A stretch of 52,585 bases of DNA, taken from assembly GCF_015752205.1 (NCBI RefSeq), contig NZ_JADOVG010000023.1, positions 1-52,585 on the forward strand, given 5' to 3'. Below, in pieces: positions 8,621 through 16,522 of the stretch. Source of the DNA: Polaromonas sp. CG_9.7. GTDB lineage: Bacteria > Pseudomonadota > Gammaproteobacteria > Burkholderiales > Burkholderiaceae_C. Every line of letters begins with the position of its first letter. Within the stretch, counting starts at the first letter, position 1. Made by a program: the position numbers and the translations under genes. Under the pieces are notes generated by a model. That model was not told the origin of the DNA, did not search any database, and saw only the letters and a list, made by a program, of their open reading frames with translations.

Positions 8621-10099
8621 TCAAAGCTGGATCGGCGCAACTGCGCCCGTGGCGATCGAAGCCTTAAACTGCTCGCGATCCGCCTTTCCCGTACGACCGA
8701 GGGGTAGAGCCTCGGCCCGATAATAGAAATCAGGATGCTTGAACCGCTCGAGGTGCATTTCGAGGTGCTTACGCATCGCGTTCAAGCTAAGCGTTGAGCC
8801 GCTTCGAGGCACTAACAGCAGATGAATTCGCTGTCCGAGCAGGGGATCGTCGATACCGACCGCCATCGCTGCAGCGACATCCGCATGCGAGCAGATCGAT
8901 TGTTCGATTTCGACCGGTGTAACCTTATTGCCTGCGCGGCTGATCACTTCCTTCAGCCGCCCCATAAGCTCCACTACCTGGCCGTCCAGTACGCGCCCGA
9001 GATCACCAGTCTTAAACCAGCCCTCGCGATAGGCCGCCGTAGTCAGAGCGGAATCGTCGAGATAGCCTTGCATAAGGTATGGACTGCGAATCTGTAGTTC
9101 CCCGACTGTTCCTGCGTCGACAGGTTGGTCTTCCGCATCAACGATTCGAAAGCGCACATTCGGCGATGGCCTTCCAATACTCCCGGGGTACCTCGCGTAG
9201 TCTGAGGGGAAGGCAAAGAAGTCACATGTTGCTGTTTCGGTCAGCCCGTAAATGTCGATTAGGGCAGTCTTCGAAAAACTTTTTCGGATCGTATTTGCGA
9301 GGGAGCGGCCAAGCGACTCTCCGCCGATGAGAATTTGACGTAGGCAACCCTGTTGGGTAACGCGATCAATCGCTGCTTCGTGCCGCGCATCGGAGAACAG
9401 CACACGCATCATTGTCGGAACCATTCCTACGCGCGTGATTCGTTCCGTGACAAGAGCGTCGAGGAAAGTGTCGGGCTCGAACTTCGACTGCATTACCAGC
9501 AACCCTCCGCGCAATAGAGTTAGGAGGCTGACCCACAGTCCAAAGCTAAAGGTGATGTTGAGGGTTAACAGGGTCCGCTCGCCCAACTTGAAGTTTAGCA
9601 AGCTGTCGACCTGCTCCATCTTTCCAAGAAATGCCTCGTGCGTAACCACCACTCCCTTGGGAACCCCGGTCGAACCCGACGTGAAGACGATTAAGGCAGC
9701 AGCATCCAACAGCGATCGCTCCGGCGGAGCTTCAGTCGCGATCAGAGTCAGCGGGTTAGCGTCGTCGATCTGCGTCCGAAAATCGACGAGGAACCGCGCA
9801 TGCGTTCGTTGTTGAAATCCTGCCGCAATTGATGGCGGTGTCGTGCGATGGATCGGAACAGCCACGCCACCCGCAAGCCAAATACCTAGTAAGGCAGCAA
9901 TATCCAAAGGTTGATTCGAAACGCACAAATGAACAGGCTCATCTTTTGTCATTCCTTTAGCTAAAAGTCTTACAGCGATTCCATGCGCATGGTCGGCTAG
10001 CTGTTGGTATGTAAGAGTCATGGAAGCACCAGATACTGCTGTCGCCTGCCCAAATTCCCGGAAGGCCGTGTCGAGGGCCTGACCCAATGCACCGTGCAT
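8621..10099 (-). CDS. AMP-forming acyl-CoA ligase / synthetase
   Basis: A 492-residue member of the ANL superfamily, which activates a carboxylic acid to acyl-AMP and then acyl-CoA. Visible signatures are the P-loop-like IVFTSGSTGVPKGVVVTH, the YGLTETAT motif, YREGWFKTGDLG and the C-terminal GRLKEVISRAGNKVTP hinge. The catalytic C-terminal lysine is in GRTGKADREQ. ATG 10099 follows AAAGGA at good spacing; an ATG farther upstream at 10174 lacks one. It is the first gene of the operon and would commit the substrate to the hydratase and AcuI steps. The substrate is not deducible from sequence alone. Confidence 0.88.
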   Translation of the reverse strand: MHGALGQALDTAFREFGQATAVSGASMTLTYQQLADHAHGIAVRLLAKGMTKDEPVHLCVSNQPLDIAALLGIWLAGGVAVPIHRTTPPSIAAGFQQRTHARFLVDFRTQIDDANPLTLIATEAPPERSLLDAAALIVFTSGSTGVPKGVVVTHEAFLGKMEQVDSLLNFKLGERTLLTLNITFSFGLWVSLLTLLRGGLLVMQSKFEPDTFLDALVTERITRVGMVPTMMRVLFSDARHEAAIDRVTQQGCLRQILIGGESLGRSLANTIRKSFSKTALIDIYGLTETATCDFFAFPSDYARYPGSIGRPSPNVRFRIVDAEDQPVDAGTVGELQIRSPYLMQGYLDDSALTTAAYREGWFKTGDLGRVLDGQVVELMGRLKEVISRAGNKVTPVEIEQSICSHADVAAAMAVGIDDPLLGQRIHLLLVPRSGSTLSLNAMRKHLEMHLERFKHPDFYYRAEALPLGRTGKADREQFKASIATGAVAPIQL

Positions 10100-10189
10100 A
10101 TAGTTTCCTTTTGTGCTTTGCGAATTTGGATAAAACTTTGATGACGGTGCAATCGGCTGTTTCCAACTGCTCACCCTACTTCTGGAATA

Positions 10190-10218
10190 ACTTTATGAAT
10201 TACTAGTTGATCGGTCAA
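10190..10218 (-). promoter_or_regulatory. Promoter of the acyl-CoA ligase operon
   Basis: On the minus strand a TTGACC -35 (10218-10213) and a TAAAGT -10 (10195-10190) are spaced by 17 bp. The -35 box and spacer lie inside the palindrome at 10198-10227, so a bound repressor would block RNA polymerase. The -10 is about 90 bp upstream of the ligase ATG. Confidence 0.6.
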
Positions 10219-10227
10219 CTAGTAATT
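10198..10227. promoter_or_regulatory. Perfect 13-4-13 palindromic operator, probably for the TetR/AcuR regulator
   Basis: AATTACTAGTTGA (10198-10210), spacer TCGG, then TCAACTAGTAATT (10215-10227). The arms are perfect reverse complements. Length, symmetry and the inner TTGATCGGTCAA core are typical of TetR-family operators. It covers the promoter of the ligase operon, which also encodes a TetR-type regulator (5817-6467). The pairing of regulator and site is inferred. Confidence 0.75.
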
Positions 10228-10267
10228 TCCCTAGTATTGAAATTGGTTGTCGCTTACCAAAGCTTTT

Positions 10268-10815
10268 TGGTTTTGTCGCATTAGCAGTGCTAGCCAATGA
10301 TGGCGTTATGCTGACAGCCTGAAATTCAATGGTTGGAACGGGGGATGTTGAAGATGAAGGGGATGCGATTTCCGAAGGAAATCATTCCGCTGTGCGTCCG
10401 TTGGTACGCAGCGTACCTACTGAGTTACCGCAACCTGGAAGAAATGATGCACGAACGTGGCGTGCATGTTGATCACTCCAGCGTCAGCCGCTGGGCGATC
10501 AAGTTTTTGCCATTGCTGGAGAAGGTATTCAGAAAGCACAAGCGGGCAGTTGGCGCCAGTTGGCGCATGGATGAGACCTGCATCTTGGTCAATGGCCAGT
10601 TGAAGTACCTGTATCGTGCGGTGGACAAGGGAAGGCGTCACCATCGATTTCCTGCTCTGAGCCAGGCGCGTATGGTGGCAGCGACCCGCTTTTTCGAAAG
10701 GCGATGCGCCAAAACTGAGATCCAGAGAAGGTCACGATGGACAAGAGTGGCGCCAACAAGGCGGCCATGGACGGGATCAACCAAAACCGCGACGTGCCGA
10801 TCGAGGTGCGCTTTG
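10268..10815 (+). pseudogene. IS6-family transposase, 5' part, frameshifted and truncated
   Basis: From ATG 10354 the frame gives MKGMRFPKEIIPLCVRWY, RNLEEMMHERGVHVDHSSVSRW, WRMDET (first catalytic Asp) and KYLYRAVDK, all hallmarks of IS6/IS26-type transposases. After about 10630 the homology hops between frames (VTIDFLL, then MVAATRFF, then KAMRQN stop DPEKVTMDKSGANKAAMD), so at least two frameshifts and a stop are present. Homology ends near 10812, where an unrelated frame takes over. GGTTTTGTCGCATT at 10268-10281 resembles an IS6 left terminal repeat (GG.....TGT.GCA). The 3' end of the element is missing. Confidence 0.85.
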
Positions 10816-11120
10816 TTGTGGTGATCGAACAGATTCCGGCGCATGCCAAATTTGACAAAGAAGCGCGCGAGCAGCTCCTGGACATTTTTCGCGATGCCGC
10901 CGACTACTCGGCAGAACGCAAGCTTCCTTTTCGATGCTTTTATACCTTTGCCGTTGCCCGCAAACCGGCCCCTGCTCCACCAGGCCAAAAAAGCCTCTCC
11001 AAACCGATCCTCATGAAAGGCGACGAGCCCATGGCGACCGACAAGCTGTACGACGTTTCACCGCTGGCGCTGCGTATGAGCAGCCCGTTCAATGCGCATT
11101 ACTGGCGCGTGGAAGCGTAA
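10816..11120 (+). pseudogene. Unrecognised gene, C-terminal part fused in frame behind the IS6 fragment
   Basis: The frame entered from the IS6 relic continues open for about 100 codons after transposase homology ends. It reads VVVIEQIPAHAKFDKEAREQ, then AERKLPFRCFYTFAVARKP and a C-terminal SPLALRMSSPFNAHYWRVEA. The composition looks like a real soluble protein rather than a shadow frame, but I do not recognise the family. Its natural start was presumably removed when the IS6 end was lost. Whether any of it is translated is unknown. Confidence 0.4.
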
Positions 11121-11304
11121 ACAAGAAAATAGCTTATAGATCCCGAGGGCAATATTGCACCGGGGCCCGTGCTGCTTCACAGGCAGCAGCGCTTCGCTTC
11201 GGGGATAGAAAGGGTCCATCGTCAGCGCTGGGCTTTTGCGCCGCGCGTGCTTGGCGTTCAATGCTAAGTTGCCAGGGCAGCGGCAGCCAAGCCCTGGCTG
11301 CGCA

Positions 11305-11646
11305 TCACTTGGCAGGATCAATCGGATCAATGGCCGCCAGCGCCTGCGCCACGGCATGCCCGTCTGTTGGCCGCACCAAGCGGGCCACTTCCTTCCCATT
11401 GGCCAGGAAAATCAGGGTCGGCCACAGCTTGACCTGAAACGACCGGCCCAGCGCCCGGCCGCGGCCATCCTCGACCTTGAGGTGCTGGACCGCAGGGTGG
11501 GCAGCCAATGCCTTGGAAACGATGGGCGCGCTGGCCAGGCAGTGACCGCACCAATCGGTGCCAAACTCCAGCAGCGCCGTCCCGCTCAAAGCATCGATCG
11601 CGCCCCGTGAGGGCGCATCGCTGGCATAGGCAAAAGCAGAGGTCAT
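11305..11646 (-). CDS. Thioredoxin-fold protein
   Basis: A 113-residue protein with the redox motif WCGHC in the expected place after the first strand (LLEFGTDWCGHCLASAPIV) and the cis-proline region LWPTLIFLANGKEVARL. It lacks a clear signal peptide, so a cytoplasmic thioredoxin-like reductant is likely. The CGHC active site is also common in disulfide-isomerase-like proteins. An AAGGA precedes the ATG at 11646. It stands alone between mobile-element remnants. Confidence 0.85.
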   Translation of the reverse strand: MTSAFAYASDAPSRGAIDALSGTALLEFGTDWCGHCLASAPIVSKALAAHPAVQHLKVEDGRGRALGRSFQVKLWPTLIFLANGKEVARLVRPTDGHAVAQALAAIDPIDPAK

Positions 11647-12082
11647 GATGGGGGATCCTTCAGTAAAACGAAGTCAGGCGATTCAAACACGCTGCAGCGC
11701 CTGGCGTCAAAAATCAATGGCTCACACATTTCGCCCCCGCTGTTTTTTACAGAAAAGAAGTTGCTTTATCCACTTAATTAGGTACGCACTGAACGTAAGA
11801 CGTGTCACCACTGACGTCTTACGTAACCGCTAGAGCTATCCCTGTACCGAGAACATACGAGGTATTTGGCTCAACCTTTTTGTGTTTTGTCTTTACTAAA
11901 TAGTACTTTAAGACTGCAGCAATGCTGACAGTGGTGGAGGCTGATGAAGCAGCGCGGAGGTGAACAGTTGTAAATCAAGTGAGTATCTTTTTGAATTTTG
12001 CAGGTGTACTGTATCCGTCTCGAATATGACCCCATGACATGGGCTACGACCCTTTCCTCTTAATTCCCCGCTGAAAGACACC
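11647..12082. other. Intergenic region with an inverted repeat, no gene supported
   Basis: AT-rich compared with its surroundings. It separates the divergent thioredoxin and RCC1-like genes and probably holds both promoters. Apart from the inverted repeat at 11793-11824 nothing coding was found; the short open frames on both strands have no recognisable features. Confidence 0.5.
11793..11824. repeat. Inverted repeat, 11-bp perfect arms with 10-bp spacer
   Basis: ACGTAAGACGT (11793-11803) and ACGTCTTACGT (11814-11824) flank GTCACCACTG. No T-run follows, so it is unlikely to be a terminator. Arm and spacer size fit the core site of a tyrosine recombinase or a two-half operator. A recombinase fragment lies 1.65 kb away at 13475-13627. 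Function unproven. Confidence 0.6.
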
Positions 12083-13435
12083 ATGATTCTGCACATCAAA
12101 AAGCATCCAGATTCTTCTGGCACAAGTGGCTTGAACCGGCTATCGCGGCATGGCCGTCGCGCACTCTTGCTGTGCCTTGCACCGCTCTGGGTTGCTACCG
12201 TAGCGCCTCATGCATTCGCTCAAACCCTTGCTCCGGGCACTGTCACGGGCTGGGGCTACAACGAGTTTGGGCAGGCATCGCCTCCGGTAGGCCTGGATAA
12301 CGTAAAAGCGATTTCGGCCAGCTTTCACTCCAGCATGGCACTCAAAACCGATGGCACGATCGTGGCCTGGGGCAAGAACGACTTTGGAGCCATCAACGTT
12401 CCGCCGGGCCTGACCAATGTGGTTGCGATTGCACAAGGCAATTACCACGGCCTGGCCCTCCTGGGCGATGGCACGGTGAGGAGTTGGGGTTGGAACTATT
12501 TTGGACAGAACAATATTCCGGCAGGTTTGACCGGCGTGACCGCGATTGCGGCCGGCTACGCGCACAACCTGGCCGTTAAAAGCGACGGTACGGTTGTGGC
12601 TTGGGGCAACAACGATGAGGGTCAAATCAACGTACCCGCGGGCTTGACCGGCGTGACCGCGGTGTCCGTTGGCGTTCGTAGCAGCTTTGCGCTCAAAAAA
12701 GATGGCACGGTTGTAGGTTGGGGATGGGGCTTTGGCCCCCTTCAACAGCTTGGCATTCCGCCGGGCTTGAAAGATGTGCAAGCGATTTCTGCGGGCTGGT
12801 ATCACGTGATGGCGCTTAAGCGCGATGGTACGGTTGTGGCATGGGGCTCGAACCTCAGTGGGGAGACCGATGTTCCCGCGGGCTTGAAGAACGTGATAGC
12901 GATTGCAGCCGGCGCCGCCCCCTCCTTGGCGCTTAAAAGCGATGGCACGGTAGTGGCTTGGGGCAGCAGCTTCCTGGGACCGAATATCGTTCCGCCTGGT
13001 TTAGCGGGCGTGACAGCAATTGCAGCCGGCTCACTTCACAGCCTTGCCGCTAACGTATCCATTGCCTCGGCTACTGGCCCCTACACCCTCAGCGGATTTC
13101 AGGCCCCGGTCAACAATCCGATGGGGGTCAACATGGGCAAGGCGGGACGCAACTACCCTCTCAAATGGCAGCTCAAGGACAAGGACGGAAAATTTGTCAC
13201 AACGCTTGACGCCGTGCAGTCGGTAACCTTCAAGGCCGCCCAGTGTGGCTCGTTCACCAGCACCTTGGCCGATGGCATGAAAGCGCAGAACCCGGGCAAA
13301 AGCGGGCTGACCTATGACGCGGGAGGCCACCAGTACCACTACAACTGGGCCAGCCCTTCGGCGCCCGGTTGCTACGCCTTGCAGCTGACCTTGAATAGCG
13401 GACAGGTGCAGCAGGCCTACTTCAACTTACGGTAG
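12083..13435 (+). CDS. Secreted RCC1-like seven-repeat protein
   Basis: A 450-residue protein with an N-terminal signal region (RRALLLCLAPLWVATVAPHAFA, shown in part by ALLLCLAPLWVATVAPHAFA, residues about 28-47). Seven repeats of about 38 residues follow (residues ~52-320), each of the form TVVAWG.N..G...VPAGL..V.AIAAG..H.LALK.DG. This is the RCC1/alpha-tubulin-suppressor type repeat, and seven copies fit a seven-bladed propeller. The C-terminal ~110 residues (PLKWQLKDKDGKFVTTLDAV, CGSF) form a separate domain often appended to secreted propellers. In bacteria the role of such proteins is mostly unknown. No partner genes are adjacent. Confidence 0.85.
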   Translation: MILHIKKHPDSSGTSGLNRLSRHGRRALLLCLAPLWVATVAPHAFAQTLAPGTVTGWGYNEFGQASPPVGLDNVKAISASFHSSMALKTDGTIVAWGKNDFGAINVPPGLTNVVAIAQGNYHGLALLGDGTVRSWGWNYFGQNNIPAGLTGVTAIAAGYAHNLAVKSDGTVVAWGNNDEGQINVPAGLTGVTAVSVGVRSSFALKKDGTVVGWGWGFGPLQQLGIPPGLKDVQAISAGWYHVMALKRDGTVVAWGSNLSGETDVPAGLKNVIAIAAGAAPSLALKSDGTVVAWGSSFLGPNIVPPGLAGVTAIAAGSLHSLAANVSIASATGPYTLSGFQAPVNNPMGVNMGKAGRNYPLKWQLKDKDGKFVTTLDAVQSVTFKAAQCGSFTSTLADGMKAQNPGKSGLTYDAGGHQYHYNWASPSAPGCYALQLTLNSGQVQQAYFNLR

Positions 13436-13474
13436 TAGCGCAGCATCTTTTAGCGTTGCGGGGGCAGTGGCCCC

Positions 13475-13627
13475 TTGCGGGCTACCCGTATCAGTGAATG
13501 CCTACGCAATGGCAGCAAGCTAGAAATTGCCCAGCATATGGCCAAACATGAAAGCGTAAGCGCCAGGCCTATATGCCGACGAAACGATCAGATTTCGCTT
13601 GACGATGTAGAGCGGATTTTGATCTGA
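13475..13627 (+). pseudogene. Tyrosine recombinase, C-terminal remnant
   Basis: A 50-codon frame ending in TGA 13625-13627 reads SECLRNGSKLEIAQHMAKHE, then NDQISLDDVERILI. This closely follows the last 50 residues of phage-integrase-family recombinases (YLRNGG.LE.AQ.MANHES.RTT.LYDRR.D..SLDEVERILI). The catalytic Tyr segment is altered (SARPIC in place of TTGLYD) and the rest of the gene is missing, so it is dead. It is too short to stand out as an ordinary open frame. Confidence 0.7.
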
Positions 13628-13649
13628 GCTAAGGTTATCGCTAACGTTT

Positions 13650-13673
13650 GATCCTTTGATCCTTTGATCCTTT
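13650..13673 (+). repeat. Short tandem repeat, GATCCTTT x3
   Basis: Three exact 8-bp copies of GATCCTTT, followed by a degenerate CATCC. It lies just downstream of the recombinase remnant and has no apparent role. Confidence 0.8.
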
Positions 13674-14026
13674 CATCCAGCCAATCATCGAAAACGAATA
13701 GCGTTTATCGGCCGCTGCCGCGCTGCAAGCCAGGCTCACTGCTGCTGATCAGCGGCAGATAAACCTGTTGGACTGAACCGCCCCCCTGGACGGTAGCAAG
13801 AAAAGGGGGATTGAAAGCTTCGCCGTGCCGGCCGGATCAGTTCAAGAGGGCGCTGGCGCTGCAAACGGGCGAGGTGCAAGGCCGCCGCTCACGCAACACG
13901 GCCTCAAATCTGGGATGGCGTGGTCATTTGGGATGGTTCGCGCTGAGATGTGGGAATGCCGCGCACAGTACGGCCGGCAACGCCAGGGCGTGCCATGCAG
14001 CGGCAGTGAGGATCCGGGTTCCGTCG

Positions 14027-14755
14027 TCATGGCGGCCCACGGCCTTGTGGCCACATGGTCGTGGTGCCGGGCGCTGGCAACTGTCTGGCACCTGGCAGTG
14101 TCCCGCTAACATGCAGCCGTCCCGCCCCGCAGCACGGGCACAGGTCCACGTCAAACCTGGCCACCCTTGCCATGAAGGCTTTGACCGGCTCAGTAATCTG
14201 AGGGTCGATGACTGGCATCTCCAGGGCCAGGCGCGCAGCACCTAGCTTGACCGCCTTGCAGCTCGAAGCGAGCACCCCGTAGTGGCGAATGCGCTTGAGG
14301 CCGCTGGGCAGCACATGCTGCAGGACGCGGCGCACGAACTCTACGCCGGGCAGCCGCACGATGCGTTTTCCCCCATGCGCATCGGCGCGGACCTTGAAGG
14401 CGACTTCGCTGGGGCCGACCGATGAGATGCGTTCGTTGCTGATGGCCGTGCGGTGCGTGTAGCTGCTCAGGTAATCCAGCACCTGCGCCGGCCCGCCTAA
14501 CGGTGTTTTGGCATACACGACCCAGTCATGTCGGTAGAGCTGCTGGTACCGCTCGCGCCAGGCAGGCGCTTGGCGCTGCGGGTCGCGTTCGGTCTTTCCG
14601 GCCTTGCGCGCGCTTGTAAGCGCGGCCATGAACTTGCCTCGAAACACCTTGGACAGCGCATGCACTGGAAATAAGAAGTCGGGCTGGCGCGCGGGCGCCG
14701 ACCACTGGCCGTCCTGGGCCAGCACGCCGCAGGCCATGACCAGTGTGGGCGCTTT
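14027..14755 (-). pseudogene. IS91-family (Y2) transposase, C-terminal part
   Basis: From about 14755 the minus frame reads PTLVMACGVLAQDGQW, FRGKFMAAL, WVVYAKTPLGGPAQVLDYLS, YTHRTAISNERI, VEFVRRVLQHVLPSGLKRIR and a terminal cysteine pair CPCCGAG. These are the C-terminal landmarks of IS91 transposases, including the conserved YL..YTHR.AISN region with catalytic tyrosine. The N-terminal zinc-finger half is absent: upstream of 14755 the sequence is an IclR gene on the other strand. The element is therefore a truncated, immobile copy. Sequence 13680-14026 beyond its stop is probably its non-coding end; no other gene is supported there. Confidence 0.85.
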
Positions 14756-15349
14756 CGTTACGTGGCGGGCACACGGCTTGCCGCGCTTGCACAGCCGCTG
14801 GGTGTTTCCAATATTGCTATGTCGCTCCAACCCTTGTTGGCCCAAGTCAGTGCGGTTTACGGTGATGCTGCGTTTGCGGTTGTACGTCAGGGATCTTTGT
14901 CGCACTGCATTGCGCGCCATGTAGGCACGCACCCGGTGCAAATGCTGGTCATTCAAGTCGGTACACGGCAGCCACTGGGTGTGGGGGCAGCCGGACTGGC
15001 TTTGCTGGCGGCGCTGCCAGACGAAGAAGTCAGCGCCGCAATTGTTGCCAATGCACCCACCCTTGATGGCTATGGCGGCATGACGCCAGAACGTATGCAA
15101 ATTCTTGTGCGCGCCACACGCGAGCGCGGTTGGTCAGTCATTGGCAACCATGCCACCCAAGGCGTGTTGGCAGTCGGCATGTCAGTGCTTAATGCCAAAG
15201 GTGCACCAGTGGCGGCGATCAGTGTGGCCTCCACCATTGATCGCATGCCGCGCGAGCGTCAGCAGCTGATTGCACGTGCCATGCGCTCGGCGCTCTGCGA
15301 ATGGAGAGGGTGTGAACCTGGTTTGGTAGACTGCTTTTCTGCCCCATGA
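14756..15349 (+). pseudogene. IclR-family regulator, truncated by IS91
   Basis: The frame encodes the effector-binding domain of IclR regulators: VYGDAAFAVVRQGSLSHCIA, GTRQPLGVGAAGLALLAALP, then GVLAVGMSVLNAKGAPVAAI near the end. The N-terminal winged-helix domain is missing and the sequence switches to IS91 at about 14755, so DNA binding is lost. GTG 14762 could serve as an accidental start. It lies next to, and convergent with, the peptide-utilisation cluster, which it may once have controlled. Confidence 0.85.
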
Positions 15350-15658
15350 TTCTGCGCGACGATGTGGTTCAGCTAATTTGACTTTCCGCACGCTGATCGG
15401 CGTTTCACCTCGGGTCCAAAGCTTGGTTATGCCTGCAAGGCGCTTTAGGAAGGCACAAGCCCGACAGCCCAGCGATTAATCCAAGAGCGCTCTGAGCATC
15501 AGGCTGTGCTCCTGCATCATCTTTTCGAAATGGCGACAGGTCAACAAATAGGCCTCGTGTCCATGGAGACATACCAAAATGACGTCAATTGGAAAGCGCA
15601 TTTTTTGGTACTCAACATAGGCCTGCAAGAGGTATTGACGCTCAATGCGATAGAACCA
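15350..15658. other. Convergent intergenic region, no gene seen
   Basis: This stretch lies between the ends of the IclR relic and dppA. Open frames are short and unconvincing, and no clear factor-independent terminator was found. Confidence 0.4.
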
Positions 15659-16483
15659 TTAACGCAACATCGTCGACATCGCTGACAGGCAGTTAATCAT
15701 GCGCACGCCAGCTTCCACAGTTGGGGCCTCGAACCTGATCTGGTCACTCTTGAGGCGTACCAGGCTGGGCCACTGGCAAAACAGATCAGCCAGCGCTGGG
15801 CTTTGGGTCTCGATGCGCACACTGATCGTGCCTGAGAGCACGAAGCTTGCGGCCTGCTGAGCCATGGTGGCCGTTACGCCTGCAGCAGCCCCGGCCCGTA
15901 TGGCCTTGCAGGATTCGCTTGGCGACAGACTGATGCCGCTGGTCTGGCCAGTGGCGCGCTTGGTCTGCACAAAAGTCGCATGCGGGAACAACGGCCGGTG
16001 TTCCTCGATGAAAACATCGTCGCCGCTGGCCATTACCACCGGCACGCCATACTCGCCAGCGAGCGCCCCATAAATGCCCGCCTCGCCCAGTTCGCGCTCG
16101 TTGAAATAGACTCGGCTGAAGGCAAAGCTGTTGATGGTGTGCGCCAGAATGCCCCGGCCTTTCGCCCGTGAGTGGTAGCCAACCATACAGACAGCATCTA
16201 CGCCATCGTCAACGCCGGCCATCATGCTGAGGTAACGCGGCTTGCCCATGACGGCTTGGGCGCGTGGATCGAGCAAGTCGGGCGGCATGTTGCGAAAGCC
16301 GCCATGCGAATCGTTGACCAGCACTTTGGTGGCACCGGCGTCGAAGGCACCGGCAATCGCGGCATTGGCCTCATGGGTCATCAGCCGTCGGGCGCGTTCA
16401 TATTCGGGATTGCCAGCGCGCACCTGTTCATGGTGAAACACACCGGCAACGCCTTCGATGTCGGTAGAAATCAAAACTTTCAT
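15659..16483 (-). CDS. dppA: M55-family D-aminopeptidase DppA-like
   Basis: A 274-residue zinc peptidase of the DppA family, which removes D-amino acids from peptide N-termini. Metal-binding landmarks are visible: the N-terminal STDIEGVAG, then VNDSHGG, GYHSRAK and NERELGEAGIYG. ATG 16483 follows a GGAG. It is last in the minus-strand gsi cluster, downstream of the DmpA-like peptidase, and would process imported peptides in the cytoplasm. The symbol refers to the peptidase family, not to the dipeptide-binding protein that shares the name. Confidence 0.88.
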   Translation of the reverse strand: MKVLISTDIEGVAGVFHHEQVRAGNPEYERARRLMTHEANAAIAGAFDAGATKVLVNDSHGGFRNMPPDLLDPRAQAVMGKPRYLSMMAGVDDGVDAVCMVGYHSRAKGRGILAHTINSFAFSRVYFNERELGEAGIYGALAGEYGVPVVMASGDDVFIEEHRPLFPHATFVQTKRATGQTSGISLSPSESCKAIRAGAAAGVTATMAQQAASFVLSGTISVRIETQSPALADLFCQWPSLVRLKSDQIRFEAPTVEAGVRMINCLSAMSTMLR

Positions 16484-16522
16484 GGGGCCGTCTCCAAATA
16501 GTAGGTGAACGAAGGGGCGGTA

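Noticed and set aside
13650..13680. Tandem GATCCTTT units as a possible CRISPR or iteron array
   Set aside because: Only three 8-bp copies with no spacers; too short for CRISPR and no replication gene is nearby.
14757..15100. N-terminal extension of the IS91 transposase frame
   Set aside because: It is antisense to the IclR effector domain; IS91 homology begins only at about 14755.
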